From contig NZ_RCSU01000005.1 of assembly GCF_003991355.1 (NCBI RefSeq), forward strand, positions 354,039 through 418,038: 64,000 bases of DNA, read 5' to 3'. Within the stretch, counting starts at the first letter, position 1. Every line of letters starts with the position of its first letter. Below the pieces are notes generated by a model. It saw only the letters and a list, made by a program, of their open reading frames with translations, was not told the origin of the DNA and did no database searches. The stretch is from Pseudoflavitalea rhizosphaerae. Lineage in GTDB: Bacteria; Bacteroidota; Bacteroidia; Chitinophagales; Chitinophagaceae. This document shows positions 9,821 to 17,691 of the stretch, one piece after another. A program made the position numbers and the translations under genes.

Positions 9821-10672
9821 ATGCAAATACTGAAACATATCACCCGCTTCGCAACCTGCGGCCTGCTCCTGGCCTTATGCTCCTGCAAGAAGGAATCAGC
9901 CTTGACGCCAACTGAAGACAATCGTCTGTATAAACTTCCCCAGGGCAATCAGCCCTATGACCAGGAGATCATGAATTTCTATGATAAGTACAGAACAGTG
10001 ATCCTTTATAAATTCAGCAATCTGGATTTCCTGTATTCTCCCAATGGGAACAATCCAGCCTATGCCAGTTTCACACCGGCAGAAGGCAGCCAGGTGCAGG
10101 AATCCCTCGACTTCCTTCATGAGCAATGGTTCGATCTTTACAATGAGGATTTCCTGAAAAAGACACTTCCATTCAAGATATTGCTGGCTTCTGACCTTAA
10201 GAGGGTAGTACCGCCCAATACAGGTTTGCCCGTTGGCACCACCTATCCAAGGGCCATCAAGGGTTACAACCATGTTACTTTCGGCAGGGCCGGCAGGATC
10301 AGTTCCATGACAGCAGCTGAAAAAGACACCGTGCGTGGTGAATTGAACAAAGCCTACTGGCATCTTGCAACACTCAACCGGATGATAGAATTACCTCCGG
10401 CCTTTACCTCACTGATGCCGGATTATAACAGTGTGCATGCCTGGTACCCGGAAAGGTCCGGCGTTTTCACCCTGCGCATCGGCATGACGCATTTTGATGA
10501 TATTGCCGATTATATCTATTACATCACTTCCACCGATTATGCCACGCTTTCCAACACCCTGTTCACGCCAACCCGCGATCCCAATGGCATGTTCAGGAAA
10601 AAGTATGACGCCATCGTTGAATATTACCTGGAGAACTACAATATCGACCTTCAGGCCATCGGGAATATGTAG
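9821..10672 (+). CDS. SusCD-associated metallohydrolase-like lipoprotein, active site degenerate
   Basis: This 283-residue lipoprotein (cysteine at 20 or 22, LALCSC) lies 21 bases after susD. Its length, its order behind susCD and several stretches (FLHEQWFDLYNED, VTFGRAG, the C-terminal VEYYLENYNIDLQ) fit the family named substrate import-associated zinc metallohydrolase lipoprotein (PF15890/TIGR04549). In that family a helix reads roughly HHEFAHILHQ. Here the aligned helix reads WHLATLNRM (from residue 180), so the catalytic Glu and second His are gone. A downstream family Glu is replaced by Asp in FDDIADY. It probably binds substrate or stabilises the complex rather than hydrolysing it. 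The family assignment is from memory of the alignment. Confidence 0.7.
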   Translation: MQILKHITRFATCGLLLALCSCKKESALTPTEDNRLYKLPQGNQPYDQEIMNFYDKYRTVILYKFSNLDFLYSPNGNNPAYASFTPAEGSQVQESLDFLHEQWFDLYNEDFLKKTLPFKILLASDLKRVVPPNTGLPVGTTYPRAIKGYNHVTFGRAGRISSMTAAEKDTVRGELNKAYWHLATLNRMIELPPAFTSLMPDYNSVHAWYPERSGVFTLRIGMTHFDDIADYIYYITSTDYATLSNTLFTPTRDPNGMFRKKYDAIVEYYLENYNIDLQAIGNM

Positions 10673-10705
10673 TCAACATCAAAACACTATAACGTATACC
10701 TGTAC

Positions 10706-11188
10706 ATGAAGTTTTCATATTTTAAAACGAGCATGCTGGGAATGACGCTTTCAGGCGTCCTTTCCTTTTCATCCTGCACTGTGTTCGAAACGCCGGAGAT
10801 CAGGGAGCCGGATGAAATGACGGTTCAGATACTTTCTTTCCAGGATGCAAAGGCCAATATCCGGATCGAATCTCGCTGTCATAACCAGAATGGGATCGGT
10901 TTTACATTCAAGGGCGGGGAACTTGACCTGATGCTGGACAGCTTCAGGCTGGGGCGCGCCATCGTTGATACCAGCTTCAAAGTGGCGGCCCATTCAGATT
11001 TTATGGTACCGATCCAGCTCACCATCGATGCAGGGGAAATGGGCAAAACGAATATGGATTTCACAAAAGGTGTGAACGTGACTGTAAATGGAAAAATGAA
11101 AGGCTCCGCTTTCGGGATCAATCGCGAATTGCCTATTCATTATGTAAAGAAACACACCATCAACCTGGTCCTGCCCTATAAATTGTAA
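10706..11188 (+). CDS. LEA type 2-like lipoprotein
   Basis: The 160-residue lipoprotein has a lipobox at FSSC (residues 21-24). The rest resembles the water-stress/LEA-2 immunoglobulin-like fold: a strand with a conserved asparagine (CHNQNGIGFTFKGGELDLM), a middle FMVPIQLTID segment and a final basic-rich strand. It is the last gene of the first import operon before a strong terminator. Bacteroidota commonly have such lipoproteins of unknown role; here it is probably an envelope-facing accessory of the SusCD complex. Confidence 0.6.
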   Translation: MKFSYFKTSMLGMTLSGVLSFSSCTVFETPEIREPDEMTVQILSFQDAKANIRIESRCHNQNGIGFTFKGGELDLMLDSFRLGRAIVDTSFKVAAHSDFMVPIQLTIDAGEMGKTNMDFTKGVNVTVNGKMKGSAFGINRELPIHYVKKHTINLVLPYKL

Positions 11189-11207
11189 GCCCCCCTAAAT
11201 CGAACAG

Positions 11208-11245
11208 GCCGGATGAACAAATTGGAAATTCATCCGGCTTTTTCC
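11208..11245 (+). terminator. Intrinsic terminator of import locus 1
   Basis: GCCGGATGAA at 11208-11217 pairs perfectly with TTCATCCGGC at 11229-11238 and is followed by TTTTTCC. It closes the sigma/FecR/SusCD operon 20 bases after the last stop codon. Confidence 0.85.
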
Positions 11246-11314
11246 TGCTATGCCGTTTCTGCTGCTTATATTGTGTAGCCAATCCCTTTCTTTTCCGGTT
11301 CACAGAAGGCAGTT

Positions 11315-12043
11315 ATGAAAAGAAAATATATTTCGATAATACTGATGCCTGCACTGTTACTGCTTTGCAGGCATTCTGTTGGGCAATGGTCCGCTGGCGT
11401 TTCGGCTGGTTTCACTCTCAATCAACCCGGCAGGGCCCCCGGTCAGGCTTATTCCAAATACCTCCCCGCTGGTGGCTTTGCCCTGGGCATTCCTGTTCAG
11501 TACAACCTCACGGAACATTGGGGACTGCGTGCGGAACCCGGGCTGTTGCAAAAGAATATCAGCTTCGAACGCACTAACAATTACTCAGGCACCTGGGAAA
11601 AAAGATACAATAACTACCTGCAATTACCCCTGATGCTGCAATACAGAACAGGCGGCGATCATAAATTCTCAGGATTCATGCAGACCGGCCTTTATGCAGG
11701 CAGTTGGATATCAGGCAGACAACAGGGAGCCGTTCCCGATATCTATGACCTGATAGACGAACCTGATCCCGGCGGAGGCTCCACTTCCTATTTCCGCATC
11801 AAAACGTACAATCATAAATATGAATTCGATTCAGAAAAAGATCAGCGGATAGACTGGGGCGCTGTGGCAGGCATTGGGCTGAACTACCAATTCAACAGCC
11901 AGGTCCATTTTTACCTGGAACTCAGGTACAGTCAGCCTTTCACGAGTTATGAAAAAGAACCAATTACCGGTCAGCAAAAACCGGTACACCAGACGGCCGC
12001 AGCCATGCTGGGTTGTTTGATGAACCTGTTCAACCGTAAATAA
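11315..12043 (+). CDS. Outer-membrane beta-barrel protein (PorT-like)
   Basis: The 242-residue protein has a signal peptide (MPALLLLCRHSVGQW) and alternating hydrophobic strands with Gly and aromatic residues, such as WGLRAEPGLLQ and VHFYLELRYSQPF. This is the look of the small PorT/OmpW-like barrel domain of Bacteroidota. Its stop TAA shares one base with the next start (TAATG), so it is co-translated with the S41 peptidase. The specific role is unknown; with the peptidase it may form a small envelope unit accessory to locus 1. Confidence 0.7.
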   Translation: MKRKYISIILMPALLLLCRHSVGQWSAGVSAGFTLNQPGRAPGQAYSKYLPAGGFALGIPVQYNLTEHWGLRAEPGLLQKNISFERTNNYSGTWEKRYNNYLQLPLMLQYRTGGDHKFSGFMQTGLYAGSWISGRQQGAVPDIYDLIDEPDPGGGSTSYFRIKTYNHKYEFDSEKDQRIDWGAVAGIGLNYQFNSQVHFYLELRYSQPFTSYEKEPITGQQKPVHQTAAAMLGCLMNLFNRK

Positions 12044-13194
12044 TGATGGCCAGACATACCCGATATATCATTTCACTGCTCACGCTCCTGGTGCTTTTTC
12101 TATATTCCTGCAAAAAGGAAACCGGCAGCACAACAGTTAAGGCGCCGGAAAATTTCAGCGAAGTATTCGATCAGTTCTGGAACAATATGAACAAGCGCTA
12201 TGTTTTCTGGAAGGAAGAAAGAACAGACTGGGACGAGGTACACCGGAAATACAAGCCGCTGTTTGATGCTCTCGATTTTCATGATGCGGGTGATCTGAAA
12301 AGGTCTGTTCAATATTTCCGGGAAATGACCGCCAACCTGATGGACGGGCACTATTATATTAAATTTACACACCCAACATTGCAGGATTCCTCTGTTTATC
12401 CGTCGCAAGAAAGGAAGCGAAGATCCCCCTGGTATCATAACCCTTACAACTACTCGAAAGTGGTCCGCTACAAACTGGACCCCAATTACAATGTTGGCGT
12501 TGATAATTCAACCAGTGTAACCCTGGGCACCATCAGGCAGCATATCCTTTACTTCAGTTGCAGCTATTTTTATCTTTACGATGCCTACACTTCCAGCCGT
12601 AGCAACAATGTGAAACCTGTGCTGGACCTGTTTTTCAATGAGCTGGCCAAATCACCTTCGCCCTATAAGGGAGTGATCATAGATCTTCGTGGGAACGGGG
12701 GAGGAGATATCAGTGATCTGAATTTCCTGATGGGCAGGTTAACCGCCACACCGATTGCCTTTGGTTCTACCCGGTACAAAACAGGCGCTGGCAGGTTGGA
12801 ATATACACCCTGGATCAATTCTTTCATTACACCACTGAAAGGCAGTAAGGGCGTGGATATTCCTGTAATTGCGCTGGCCGATAATTTTTCTGCTTCACTG
12901 GCGGAAAGCGTTACCATGGCTATCCAGGAAATGCCCAATGGAAAATTCATCGGCGAGTCTACCTGGGGCGCCAACGGGCCATATGCCTCAAACGAAGCGC
13001 TCTACAATGCCGGTCCATTTGAATTGAATGGCTTCATGAAAGTTCAAACCGCTTCTGCTGCCTTCAGGAACATGAATGGCAGTATCTCCGAAAGTGTGGG
13101 TATAGTTCCCGATCTTTTGGTCCCCTTCGATCCAATTGCCATGCAGGACGGGAGGGACCCCATCCTGGAAGCAGCACTGCTTCAATTCGAGTAA
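12043..13194 (+). CDS. S41-family peptidase lipoprotein
   Basis: The 383-residue protein has a lipobox LYSC near residue 23. The S41 core shows IIDLRGNGGGDISD, the serine loop ADNFSASLAES and the later GESTWGANG. The CtpA-type lysine expected in that last motif is not seen, so it looks closer to the tricorn/retinoid-binding-like S41 branch that uses Ser-His-Ser-Glu. It would be a periplasmic or surface processing protease. It overlaps the barrel protein gene by one base. A second in-frame ATG directly follows the first. Confidence 0.82.
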   Translation: MMARHTRYIISLLTLLVLFLYSCKKETGSTTVKAPENFSEVFDQFWNNMNKRYVFWKEERTDWDEVHRKYKPLFDALDFHDAGDLKRSVQYFREMTANLMDGHYYIKFTHPTLQDSSVYPSQERKRRSPWYHNPYNYSKVVRYKLDPNYNVGVDNSTSVTLGTIRQHILYFSCSYFYLYDAYTSSRSNNVKPVLDLFFNELAKSPSPYKGVIIDLRGNGGGDISDLNFLMGRLTATPIAFGSTRYKTGAGRLEYTPWINSFITPLKGSKGVDIPVIALADNFSASLAESVTMAIQEMPNGKFIGESTWGANGPYASNEALYNAGPFELNGFMKVQTASAAFRNMNGSISESVGIVPDLLVPFDPIAMQDGRDPILEAALLQFE

Positions 13195-13242
13195 GCAGCT
13201 TACCGGTGTGCCGCCATCGGTGAAATTTCGGTGAACGATTTG

Positions 13243-13259
13243 GTTTGTATCATAAACTA
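13243..13259 (+). promoter_or_regulatory. Candidate palindromic operator, copy 1
   Basis: GGTTTGTATCATAAACT carries GTTT and AAAC half-sites around the ATC centre, and contains the TTTG that would act as the -33 element. The same core recurs at 14199-14217 before the neighbouring transcription unit. It is the likely site of the winged-helix regulator encoded at 13864, giving autoregulation. The regulator assignment is an inference from proximity. Confidence 0.6.
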
Positions 13260-13263
13260 TATT

Positions 13264-13271
13264 TACATTTG
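13264..13271 (+). promoter_or_regulatory. -7 promoter element (TACATTTG) of the membrane protein/regulator unit
   Basis: An exact TAnnTTTG match lies 16 bases after the TTTG at 13244-13247 and 17 bases before the ATG at 13289. The candidate operator covers the -33 region, as expected for repression. Confidence 0.65.
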
Positions 13272-13288
13272 ATTGTCAATTCAATCAT

Positions 13289-13861
13289 ATGAAACAAGCA
13301 GAACCAGTTCTCACGCCCGCCGAAAGCATACAACTGATTGCAGGTGTAATGGCTGATAGTAAACATTCCGTTCGCCCCTGGCGTTTTGTTTTCCTGTTAT
13401 GGGGATGGCTGATCGCAGTTGCCAGTCTCCTGTTCTTTTTATTAAAAGAATACACGGATTTCAGGGCTTACTTTCTGCCTTTCCCCTTGCTTGTGACTAT
13501 TGGTATTGCACTTACCATCCGCCATTTCAGGCAACATCGATACAACAGTGAGGGCTATGCGGACCATTATGTAAAACAACTCTGGACTATCCTTGGGATC
13601 GCATTCATGGTAGTGGTATTGGTAAGTGTGATCAGTCAGGTTCCGCCATTCACTTATACGATGGTACTTGGCGGCATCGGTACGCTGGTAACGGGCAGGC
13701 TGATCCGTTTCACGCCACTGGTGGCGGGCGGTGTATTGTTCCTTGTATTGGCCGTGGCCAGCGTGTTTGCACCGGATAGCTACAAACCGTTGATACAGGC
13801 TGCAGCCGTATTGCTGGGATACCTTGCGCCCGGATATTTATTGAAGGCAGAAAATAGATAA
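13289..13861 (+). CDS. Multi-pass membrane protein of unknown function
   Basis: The 190-residue protein has an N-terminal soluble stretch of about 30 residues followed by about five hydrophobic segments (for example FLLWGWLIAVASLLFFLL and TILGIAFMVVVLVSV). No catalytic motif was recognised. It precedes the small winged-helix regulator by 2 bases and would be co-transcribed with it from an operator-covered promoter. Bacteroidota often pair such an integral-membrane protein with this regulator type. Confidence 0.75.
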   Translation: MKQAEPVLTPAESIQLIAGVMADSKHSVRPWRFVFLLWGWLIAVASLLFFLLKEYTDFRAYFLPFPLLVTIGIALTIRHFRQHRYNSEGYADHYVKQLWTILGIAFMVVVLVSVISQVPPFTYTMVLGGIGTLVTGRLIRFTPLVAGGVLFLVLAVASVFAPDSYKPLIQAAAVLLGYLAPGYLLKAENR

Positions 13862-13863
13862 GC

Positions 13864-14148
13864 ATGTTCAATGAACTGGACCCCGTGCTGAGCACACAAG
13901 TTCGTCTCGCCATCGTTTCCGTACTGATAAAAATGAAAAAAGCTGATTTCAATCACCTGATGGAAGTCACCAATACCACGCAGGGCAACCTGAGCCATCA
14001 AATCAAAAAACTGCAGGAAGCGGGCTATATCGATGTGGAGAAAACCTTCAAAGGAAATTATCCGCAGACTGTCTGCTCCCTTACTGCAAAGGGAAAAAAA
14101 GCTTTTGAGAAATATGTGAATGATATCAAAGGATACCTGCACCTCTGA
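13864..14148 (+). CDS. Winged-helix transcriptional regulator (HTH_34/MarR-like, small)
   Basis: This 94-residue protein is almost entirely one winged helix-turn-helix domain: FNELDPVLSTQVRLAIVSVL, the recognition region VTNTTQGNLSHQIKKLQEAG, and a wing with KTFKGNYPQTVCSLT. This is the common short Bacteroidota regulator of the PF13601 type. It follows the membrane protein gene by 2 bases. Two identical-core palindromes flank its operon, one before it and one before the next unit, so it most likely represses both. No effector domain is present, so the signal is not apparent. Confidence 0.85.
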   Translation: MFNELDPVLSTQVRLAIVSVLIKMKKADFNHLMEVTNTTQGNLSHQIKKLQEAGYIDVEKTFKGNYPQTVCSLTAKGKKAFEKYVNDIKGYLHL

Positions 14149-14169
14149 TTGAATAAACGAATGCATAAC

Positions 14170-14189
14170 AAGGCCGCCGGCCTTTTTTT
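14170..14189 (+). terminator. Intrinsic terminator after the winged-helix gene
   Basis: AAGGCC and GGCCTT form a short perfect stem with a GCC loop, followed by TTTTT. It sits just upstream of operator copy 2, insulating the next unit. Confidence 0.7.
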
Positions 14190-14198
14190 ATCCAATTT

Positions 14199-14217
14199 TA
14201 GTTTGTATCACAAACTA
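14199..14217 (+). promoter_or_regulatory. Candidate palindromic operator, copy 2
   Basis: TAGTTTGTATCACAAACTA is a perfect 8-bp inverted repeat around the ATC spacer and matches copy 1 in its GTTTGTATCA core. It lies 43 bases before the ATG at 14261. No exact TAnnTTTG -7 box follows it. Confidence 0.65.
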
Positions 14218-14260
14218 AATTAACAAATAAAACCTAATACTTCATCTAAAATTTTTCATT

Positions 14261-14953
14261 ATGTTAGTAGACAAACACAAGGGACCTAACCCAGGCATTA
14301 CCGCCATTGTTTATGTAGTATTGTTTGCAATGAGCCTGATCACTTATTTCAGTTTATCGCATGGGAGTGCCTATCCGATGCCACTGGGGCCGGTGGATGT
14401 TTCGCAATCCATTTTCCTTAATTTTCCCGATGCTTTTCTGGCCAATGCATTTTTCGGATTTGGAACGGCATTTCCTTTGGGCCTGTTCACGGCAGCGGTC
14501 ACCAGCAGGCTTAGCTTCCTGGGCGTGCGGGCCACAGGAGTATCTATCGCACTCTTTGGCGGAGTGGCTGCATCTGTATTCGTGGCTTTATCATCCATCA
14601 GCACCTGGGTGCTCTCACAGCCAGGTATAGCCGTAAACAAGGAACTCATGCACGCCCTGCAATTGTTCGGTTTTCTGAATGGTGGTCCTGCTTTTGCCGT
14701 GAGCATGGGCCTGTTGATGGCGGGTATTTCTGTGCCTGCGTTGATACTCCGGTTGACACCGCGCTGGATCGCAATCCAGGGACTGGTTCTGGCCGCATTT
14801 GGCGTGCTCAGTACTCTTAGCCTGGTATTCTTTCCGCTGATGTACCTGTTACCGGCTGTGAGATTCGGGTCCATGATATGGATGATCGCCATTGGTTTTT
14901 CTTTACCGAAAACGATGCCGGTCCATACACAGGCGCAGGGGCTCAGTGCCTGA
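14261..14953 (+). CDS. Multi-pass membrane protein of unknown function
   Basis: The 230-residue protein has about six hydrophobic segments (ITAIVYVVLFAMSLITYFSL, AVSMGLLMAGISVPALIL, GLVLAAFGVLSTLSLVFFPL) and short loops. It is weakly reminiscent of DUF4386-type proteins, but no diagnostic motif was found. It is preceded by operator copy 2, which places it under the same putative regulator as the unit at 13289-14148. Confidence 0.7.
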   Translation: MLVDKHKGPNPGITAIVYVVLFAMSLITYFSLSHGSAYPMPLGPVDVSQSIFLNFPDAFLANAFFGFGTAFPLGLFTAAVTSRLSFLGVRATGVSIALFGGVAASVFVALSSISTWVLSQPGIAVNKELMHALQLFGFLNGGPAFAVSMGLLMAGISVPALILRLTPRWIAIQGLVLAAFGVLSTLSLVFFPLMYLLPAVRFGSMIWMIAIGFSLPKTMPVHTQAQGLSA

Positions 14954-14968
14954 TAATAGAAAAATAAA

Positions 14969-15106
14969 CTACCCAGGCAACCAGGAGCAGAACATGAGCG
15001 CCATACTGAGGTTGCCGTTGAAGATGAGATGCGGATCGCCTTTGAGTATATATGCGATCAATATTCCCAGGAAAAATGAAATAATGAGCAGGAATAATGG
15101 TTTCAT
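14969..15106 (-). pseudogene. Small membrane ORF, possibly the remnant of a longer gene
   Basis: The frame encodes 45 residues (MKPLFLLIISFFLGILIAYI, then a soluble turn KGDPHLIFNGN and a second hydrophobic start SMALMF) and stops at a TAG at 14969-14971. The start and the NGN-SMALM pattern resemble the first half of small four-helix DoxX/DUF4345-like membrane proteins, which normally continue with more helices. It could be a truncated remnant or a genuine small membrane protein. No promoter was seen. Confidence 0.35.
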
Positions 15107-15218
15107 GGGGTAAAGATAGATGCTGTAACTGCCGGTGAGATTTCCGCTCTTGTGAGTAACTTATTTTATTCTGTGAAACCGGCATTCTTTCGGTGAACGA
15201 AGATTACTCAGCGTGTGC

Positions 15219-15324
15219 CCAGTCGCTCGCCTCTGGCGAGTGACTTCTATTTAGTCGCCTCCGGCGAAGCGGTGTTCGCCGGAGGCGAACAAATACAGGT
15301 CACTCGCCAGAGGCGAGCGACTGG
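15219..15324 (+). repeat. Four-hairpin palindromic repeat, copy A
   Basis: This is a 106-bp element between two convergent transcription units. It contains four mini-hairpins of the form CGCC-nnn-GGCG; the outer two also pair with each other as inverted arms (CCAGTCGCTCGCC with GGCGAGCGACTGG), and the inner two pair likewise. The loops in order are TCT, TCC, GGA and AGA, so loop 1 complements loop 4 and loop 2 complements loop 3. Related copies lie at 18957, 57879 and 63863 in the same orientation. Confidence 0.85.
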
Positions 15325-15342
15325 CTGGGACGCAACATTCCT

Positions 15343-17553
15343 CTAAAACTTATAACTGATCATAGCTCTCAGGTTGAAAGGCGTTCCGGGAGTAAAGTGA
15401 ATTTCTGTAACAGGCGCCGGTTCGTTTTTCAATCTGCTGGTGGTGGCAAATTGTGTTTCGTTCCACTCTTTATTGAAGATATTCTCAGTGATGATGCCGA
15501 TTCCAAAATGTCCCCACTGAAAATTCAGGCTTGCATCTGTGATCCAGTAGCCTTTGGCAACGATGCTGTTGTCCTCATTGGCTGGCCTGTTTCCCAGATA
15601 CCTTGTTTTCAGGCTCGCAGACAATCCTGAGGGGTGTTTGAAACTGATGCCTCCGGCCGTGGTGATGTGTGGTGCAAGCGGGATGCGGTCGGCCCCTTTG
15701 GGCTCTTCCGTAGCGCGGGCATAGGTGTACGTTAGATCGCCGTTCAGGAAAAGGTATTTCCCAAGCTGGTATCTTGCGCCAAAATCCAGGCCCTGTCTGC
15801 GTGTTTTGCCACTGGGTTCTACCACGCCTTCATCTCCTACGTATACAAATTCCTGTTCCAGGTAAAGATACCAGGCGGCTGCATTGAGCATGAGACGGGG
15901 CAATGGTTTCCAGAGAATGCCCAGGTCTGCGCCATATGCAGCGGGCAATATTTTGTGCCCTCCCTGCGCTACTACTACGCGGGTATCGTTGCCGTGGAAC
16001 CCTTTGCCAAGTTTCAGGAAATATTGTAAACGATGGTCCTGGTTGAAAATGAAATTCAGTTTTGGACTGAAGGCGGTTTTGCTTTGCGATTGTTGTTTGT
16101 AAGTAACGGACAACTGATCAGTATAATCGAATTTGAGATGATCGATACGAATGCCGGGATTGATCACCCATTTGCCTGCCCTGATCTCTGCATTGGCGTA
16201 TCCGAAGAGATTGGTCTCGTTGATATCACCAAGCATCACACGATCGATGGTGGTCTTACGGTTCACGGTATGCGATAATTCGATATTATCGATCGCATCA
16301 TTCCTCAGTCCAACTGCTGCCTGGAAATCGATCACTGTTTTCTTCCAGTAAAAATTCCTGTTGAGCTCGGACTGAAAACCGATGATATTTCTTTTTTCTT
16401 TCTGCCTGATCTGATCGCCATTGACATCATCATTTAGGAAGAATGTGAAATTGCTGTAGAGCTCAAAATCATAATGACTGAAATATGCTGTATTCTTCAC
16501 GAAGGTATTTTCATCCACCTGTTTGAGGAATTGCAGGTTGATATTGCTTCTTGAGGTATTGCCGCCTTCCGTATCATCGATAGCGCCGAAACGTCCGATA
16601 CTGCCATCTTTCACGGCCCGCTCAGGGATTTGTCCACTGGCATTCCATTCGCTGCTGAAATGGGAAAAAGCGATGCTGAGCTTATCGTTACCCGGAAGCC
16701 AGGCGCTGTATTTGCCCATCAGGTTGAGGCGGTTGAAATTTTGTGGTGAATCGAAGAAGCCATCTGTTTTGATATAGTCGGCACCAAACCAGGCAGCGTT
16801 CTTTTCATTATTCACGATATTGAACATTCCCAAAGTACGGAAGCTGTTGAATTTACCGGCTTCCAGCTGTACAAGGCTATGATCGAGTCTGTCTTTTGTT
16901 TCGAAAGCCACGTAACCTGCGGTGGCAAAATTACCTTTGTTGGCATAGTAGGGGCCTTTATCGAAGTCTATTTTTCCAATTGTTTCAGGAATGAGGAAAT
17001 GGAGATCTGCATAACCCTGTCCATGAGCGTGGCTTACCATATTTACGGGCATGCCATCCACACTGATATTGATATCTGTGCCATGATCTATATCGAAGCC
17101 GCGCAGGAAGATCTGTTCTGCTTTGCCGCCTCCTGCATGTTGTCCTATGAAAAGCCCCGGCACTTTGCGCAGCAGTTCCTGTGATGAGTTCACAGGATTT
17201 GTTTGGAGGTCCACATCGGAAATGATATTGAGGTGACGAACAGCAGCCGTGATGGTTACGTTTTCCAGTTGGAAGGCCGATGGCTGCAGGATGATCCGCA
17301 ATGTGTCCAGGTCCGCAAAGATGGTGCGGGGAGCGCAGGAAACATGTGTGATACGGAGAGAGTCGCCTTTTCGTGCATCGCGAAGAAGGAAGAACCCATT
17401 TTCATTACTGTGCTCATGCGCGCCTGTCTGAAGGTTATAGATAGTTGCATTGGTCAGTGGTTTTTTATCATGACTCAATACAAAGCCGCGCACACCCTGC
17501 GCAAAAGAGGAAGCAGTAAATAGAATAAGCGAAAAGAGTAAAATCTGTTTCAT
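15343..17553 (-). CDS. TonB-dependent receptor (not SusC-type)
   Basis: The protein is 736 residues from the ATG at 17553, which begins a clear signal peptide (MKQILLFSLILFTASSFAQ). In-frame codons further upstream lie beyond the promoter at 17602-17609 and are rejected. A carboxypeptidase-regulatory-like domain (about residues 20-100) precedes the plug (PVNSSQELLRKVPGLFIGQH) and barrel. The plug carries a His-rich stretch, MVSHAHGQGYADLHFLIPE, that could bind metal. No SusD partner follows. A metal or metal-complex substrate is possible but not shown. Confidence 0.85.
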   Translation of the reverse strand: MKQILLFSLILFTASSFAQGVRGFVLSHDKKPLTNATIYNLQTGAHEHSNENGFFLLRDARKGDSLRITHVSCAPRTIFADLDTLRIILQPSAFQLENVTITAAVRHLNIISDVDLQTNPVNSSQELLRKVPGLFIGQHAGGGKAEQIFLRGFDIDHGTDINISVDGMPVNMVSHAHGQGYADLHFLIPETIGKIDFDKGPYYANKGNFATAGYVAFETKDRLDHSLVQLEAGKFNSFRTLGMFNIVNNEKNAAWFGADYIKTDGFFDSPQNFNRLNLMGKYSAWLPGNDKLSIAFSHFSSEWNASGQIPERAVKDGSIGRFGAIDDTEGGNTSRSNINLQFLKQVDENTFVKNTAYFSHYDFELYSNFTFFLNDDVNGDQIRQKEKRNIIGFQSELNRNFYWKKTVIDFQAAVGLRNDAIDNIELSHTVNRKTTIDRVMLGDINETNLFGYANAEIRAGKWVINPGIRIDHLKFDYTDQLSVTYKQQSQSKTAFSPKLNFIFNQDHRLQYFLKLGKGFHGNDTRVVVAQGGHKILPAAYGADLGILWKPLPRLMLNAAAWYLYLEQEFVYVGDEGVVEPSGKTRRQGLDFGARYQLGKYLFLNGDLTYTYARATEEPKGADRIPLAPHITTAGGISFKHPSGLSASLKTRYLGNRPANEDNSIVAKGYWITDASLNFQWGHFGIGIITENIFNKEWNETQFATTSRLKNEPAPVTEIHFTPGTPFNLRAMISYKF

Positions 17554-17601
17554 GCATTTGGTTTTGGACCGGGTAATCAATGCTTGCGGTTTTTTGCGGG
17601 C

Positions 17602-17609
17602 CAAATATA
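17602..17609 (-). promoter_or_regulatory. -7 promoter element (TATATTTG on the minus strand) of the TonB receptor
   Basis: An exact TAnnTTTG match lies 48 bases upstream of the ATG at 17553. It sets the transcription start near 17597 and rules out the longer reading frame as the protein start. Confidence 0.6.
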
Positions 17610-17691
17610 GCTTAATGGTCTGCTTCCTGCAGGAATGATTATTTAAACGGCGCAATTAAAGGCAGAAACACTTAAATTGCTGCCAGTTCAA

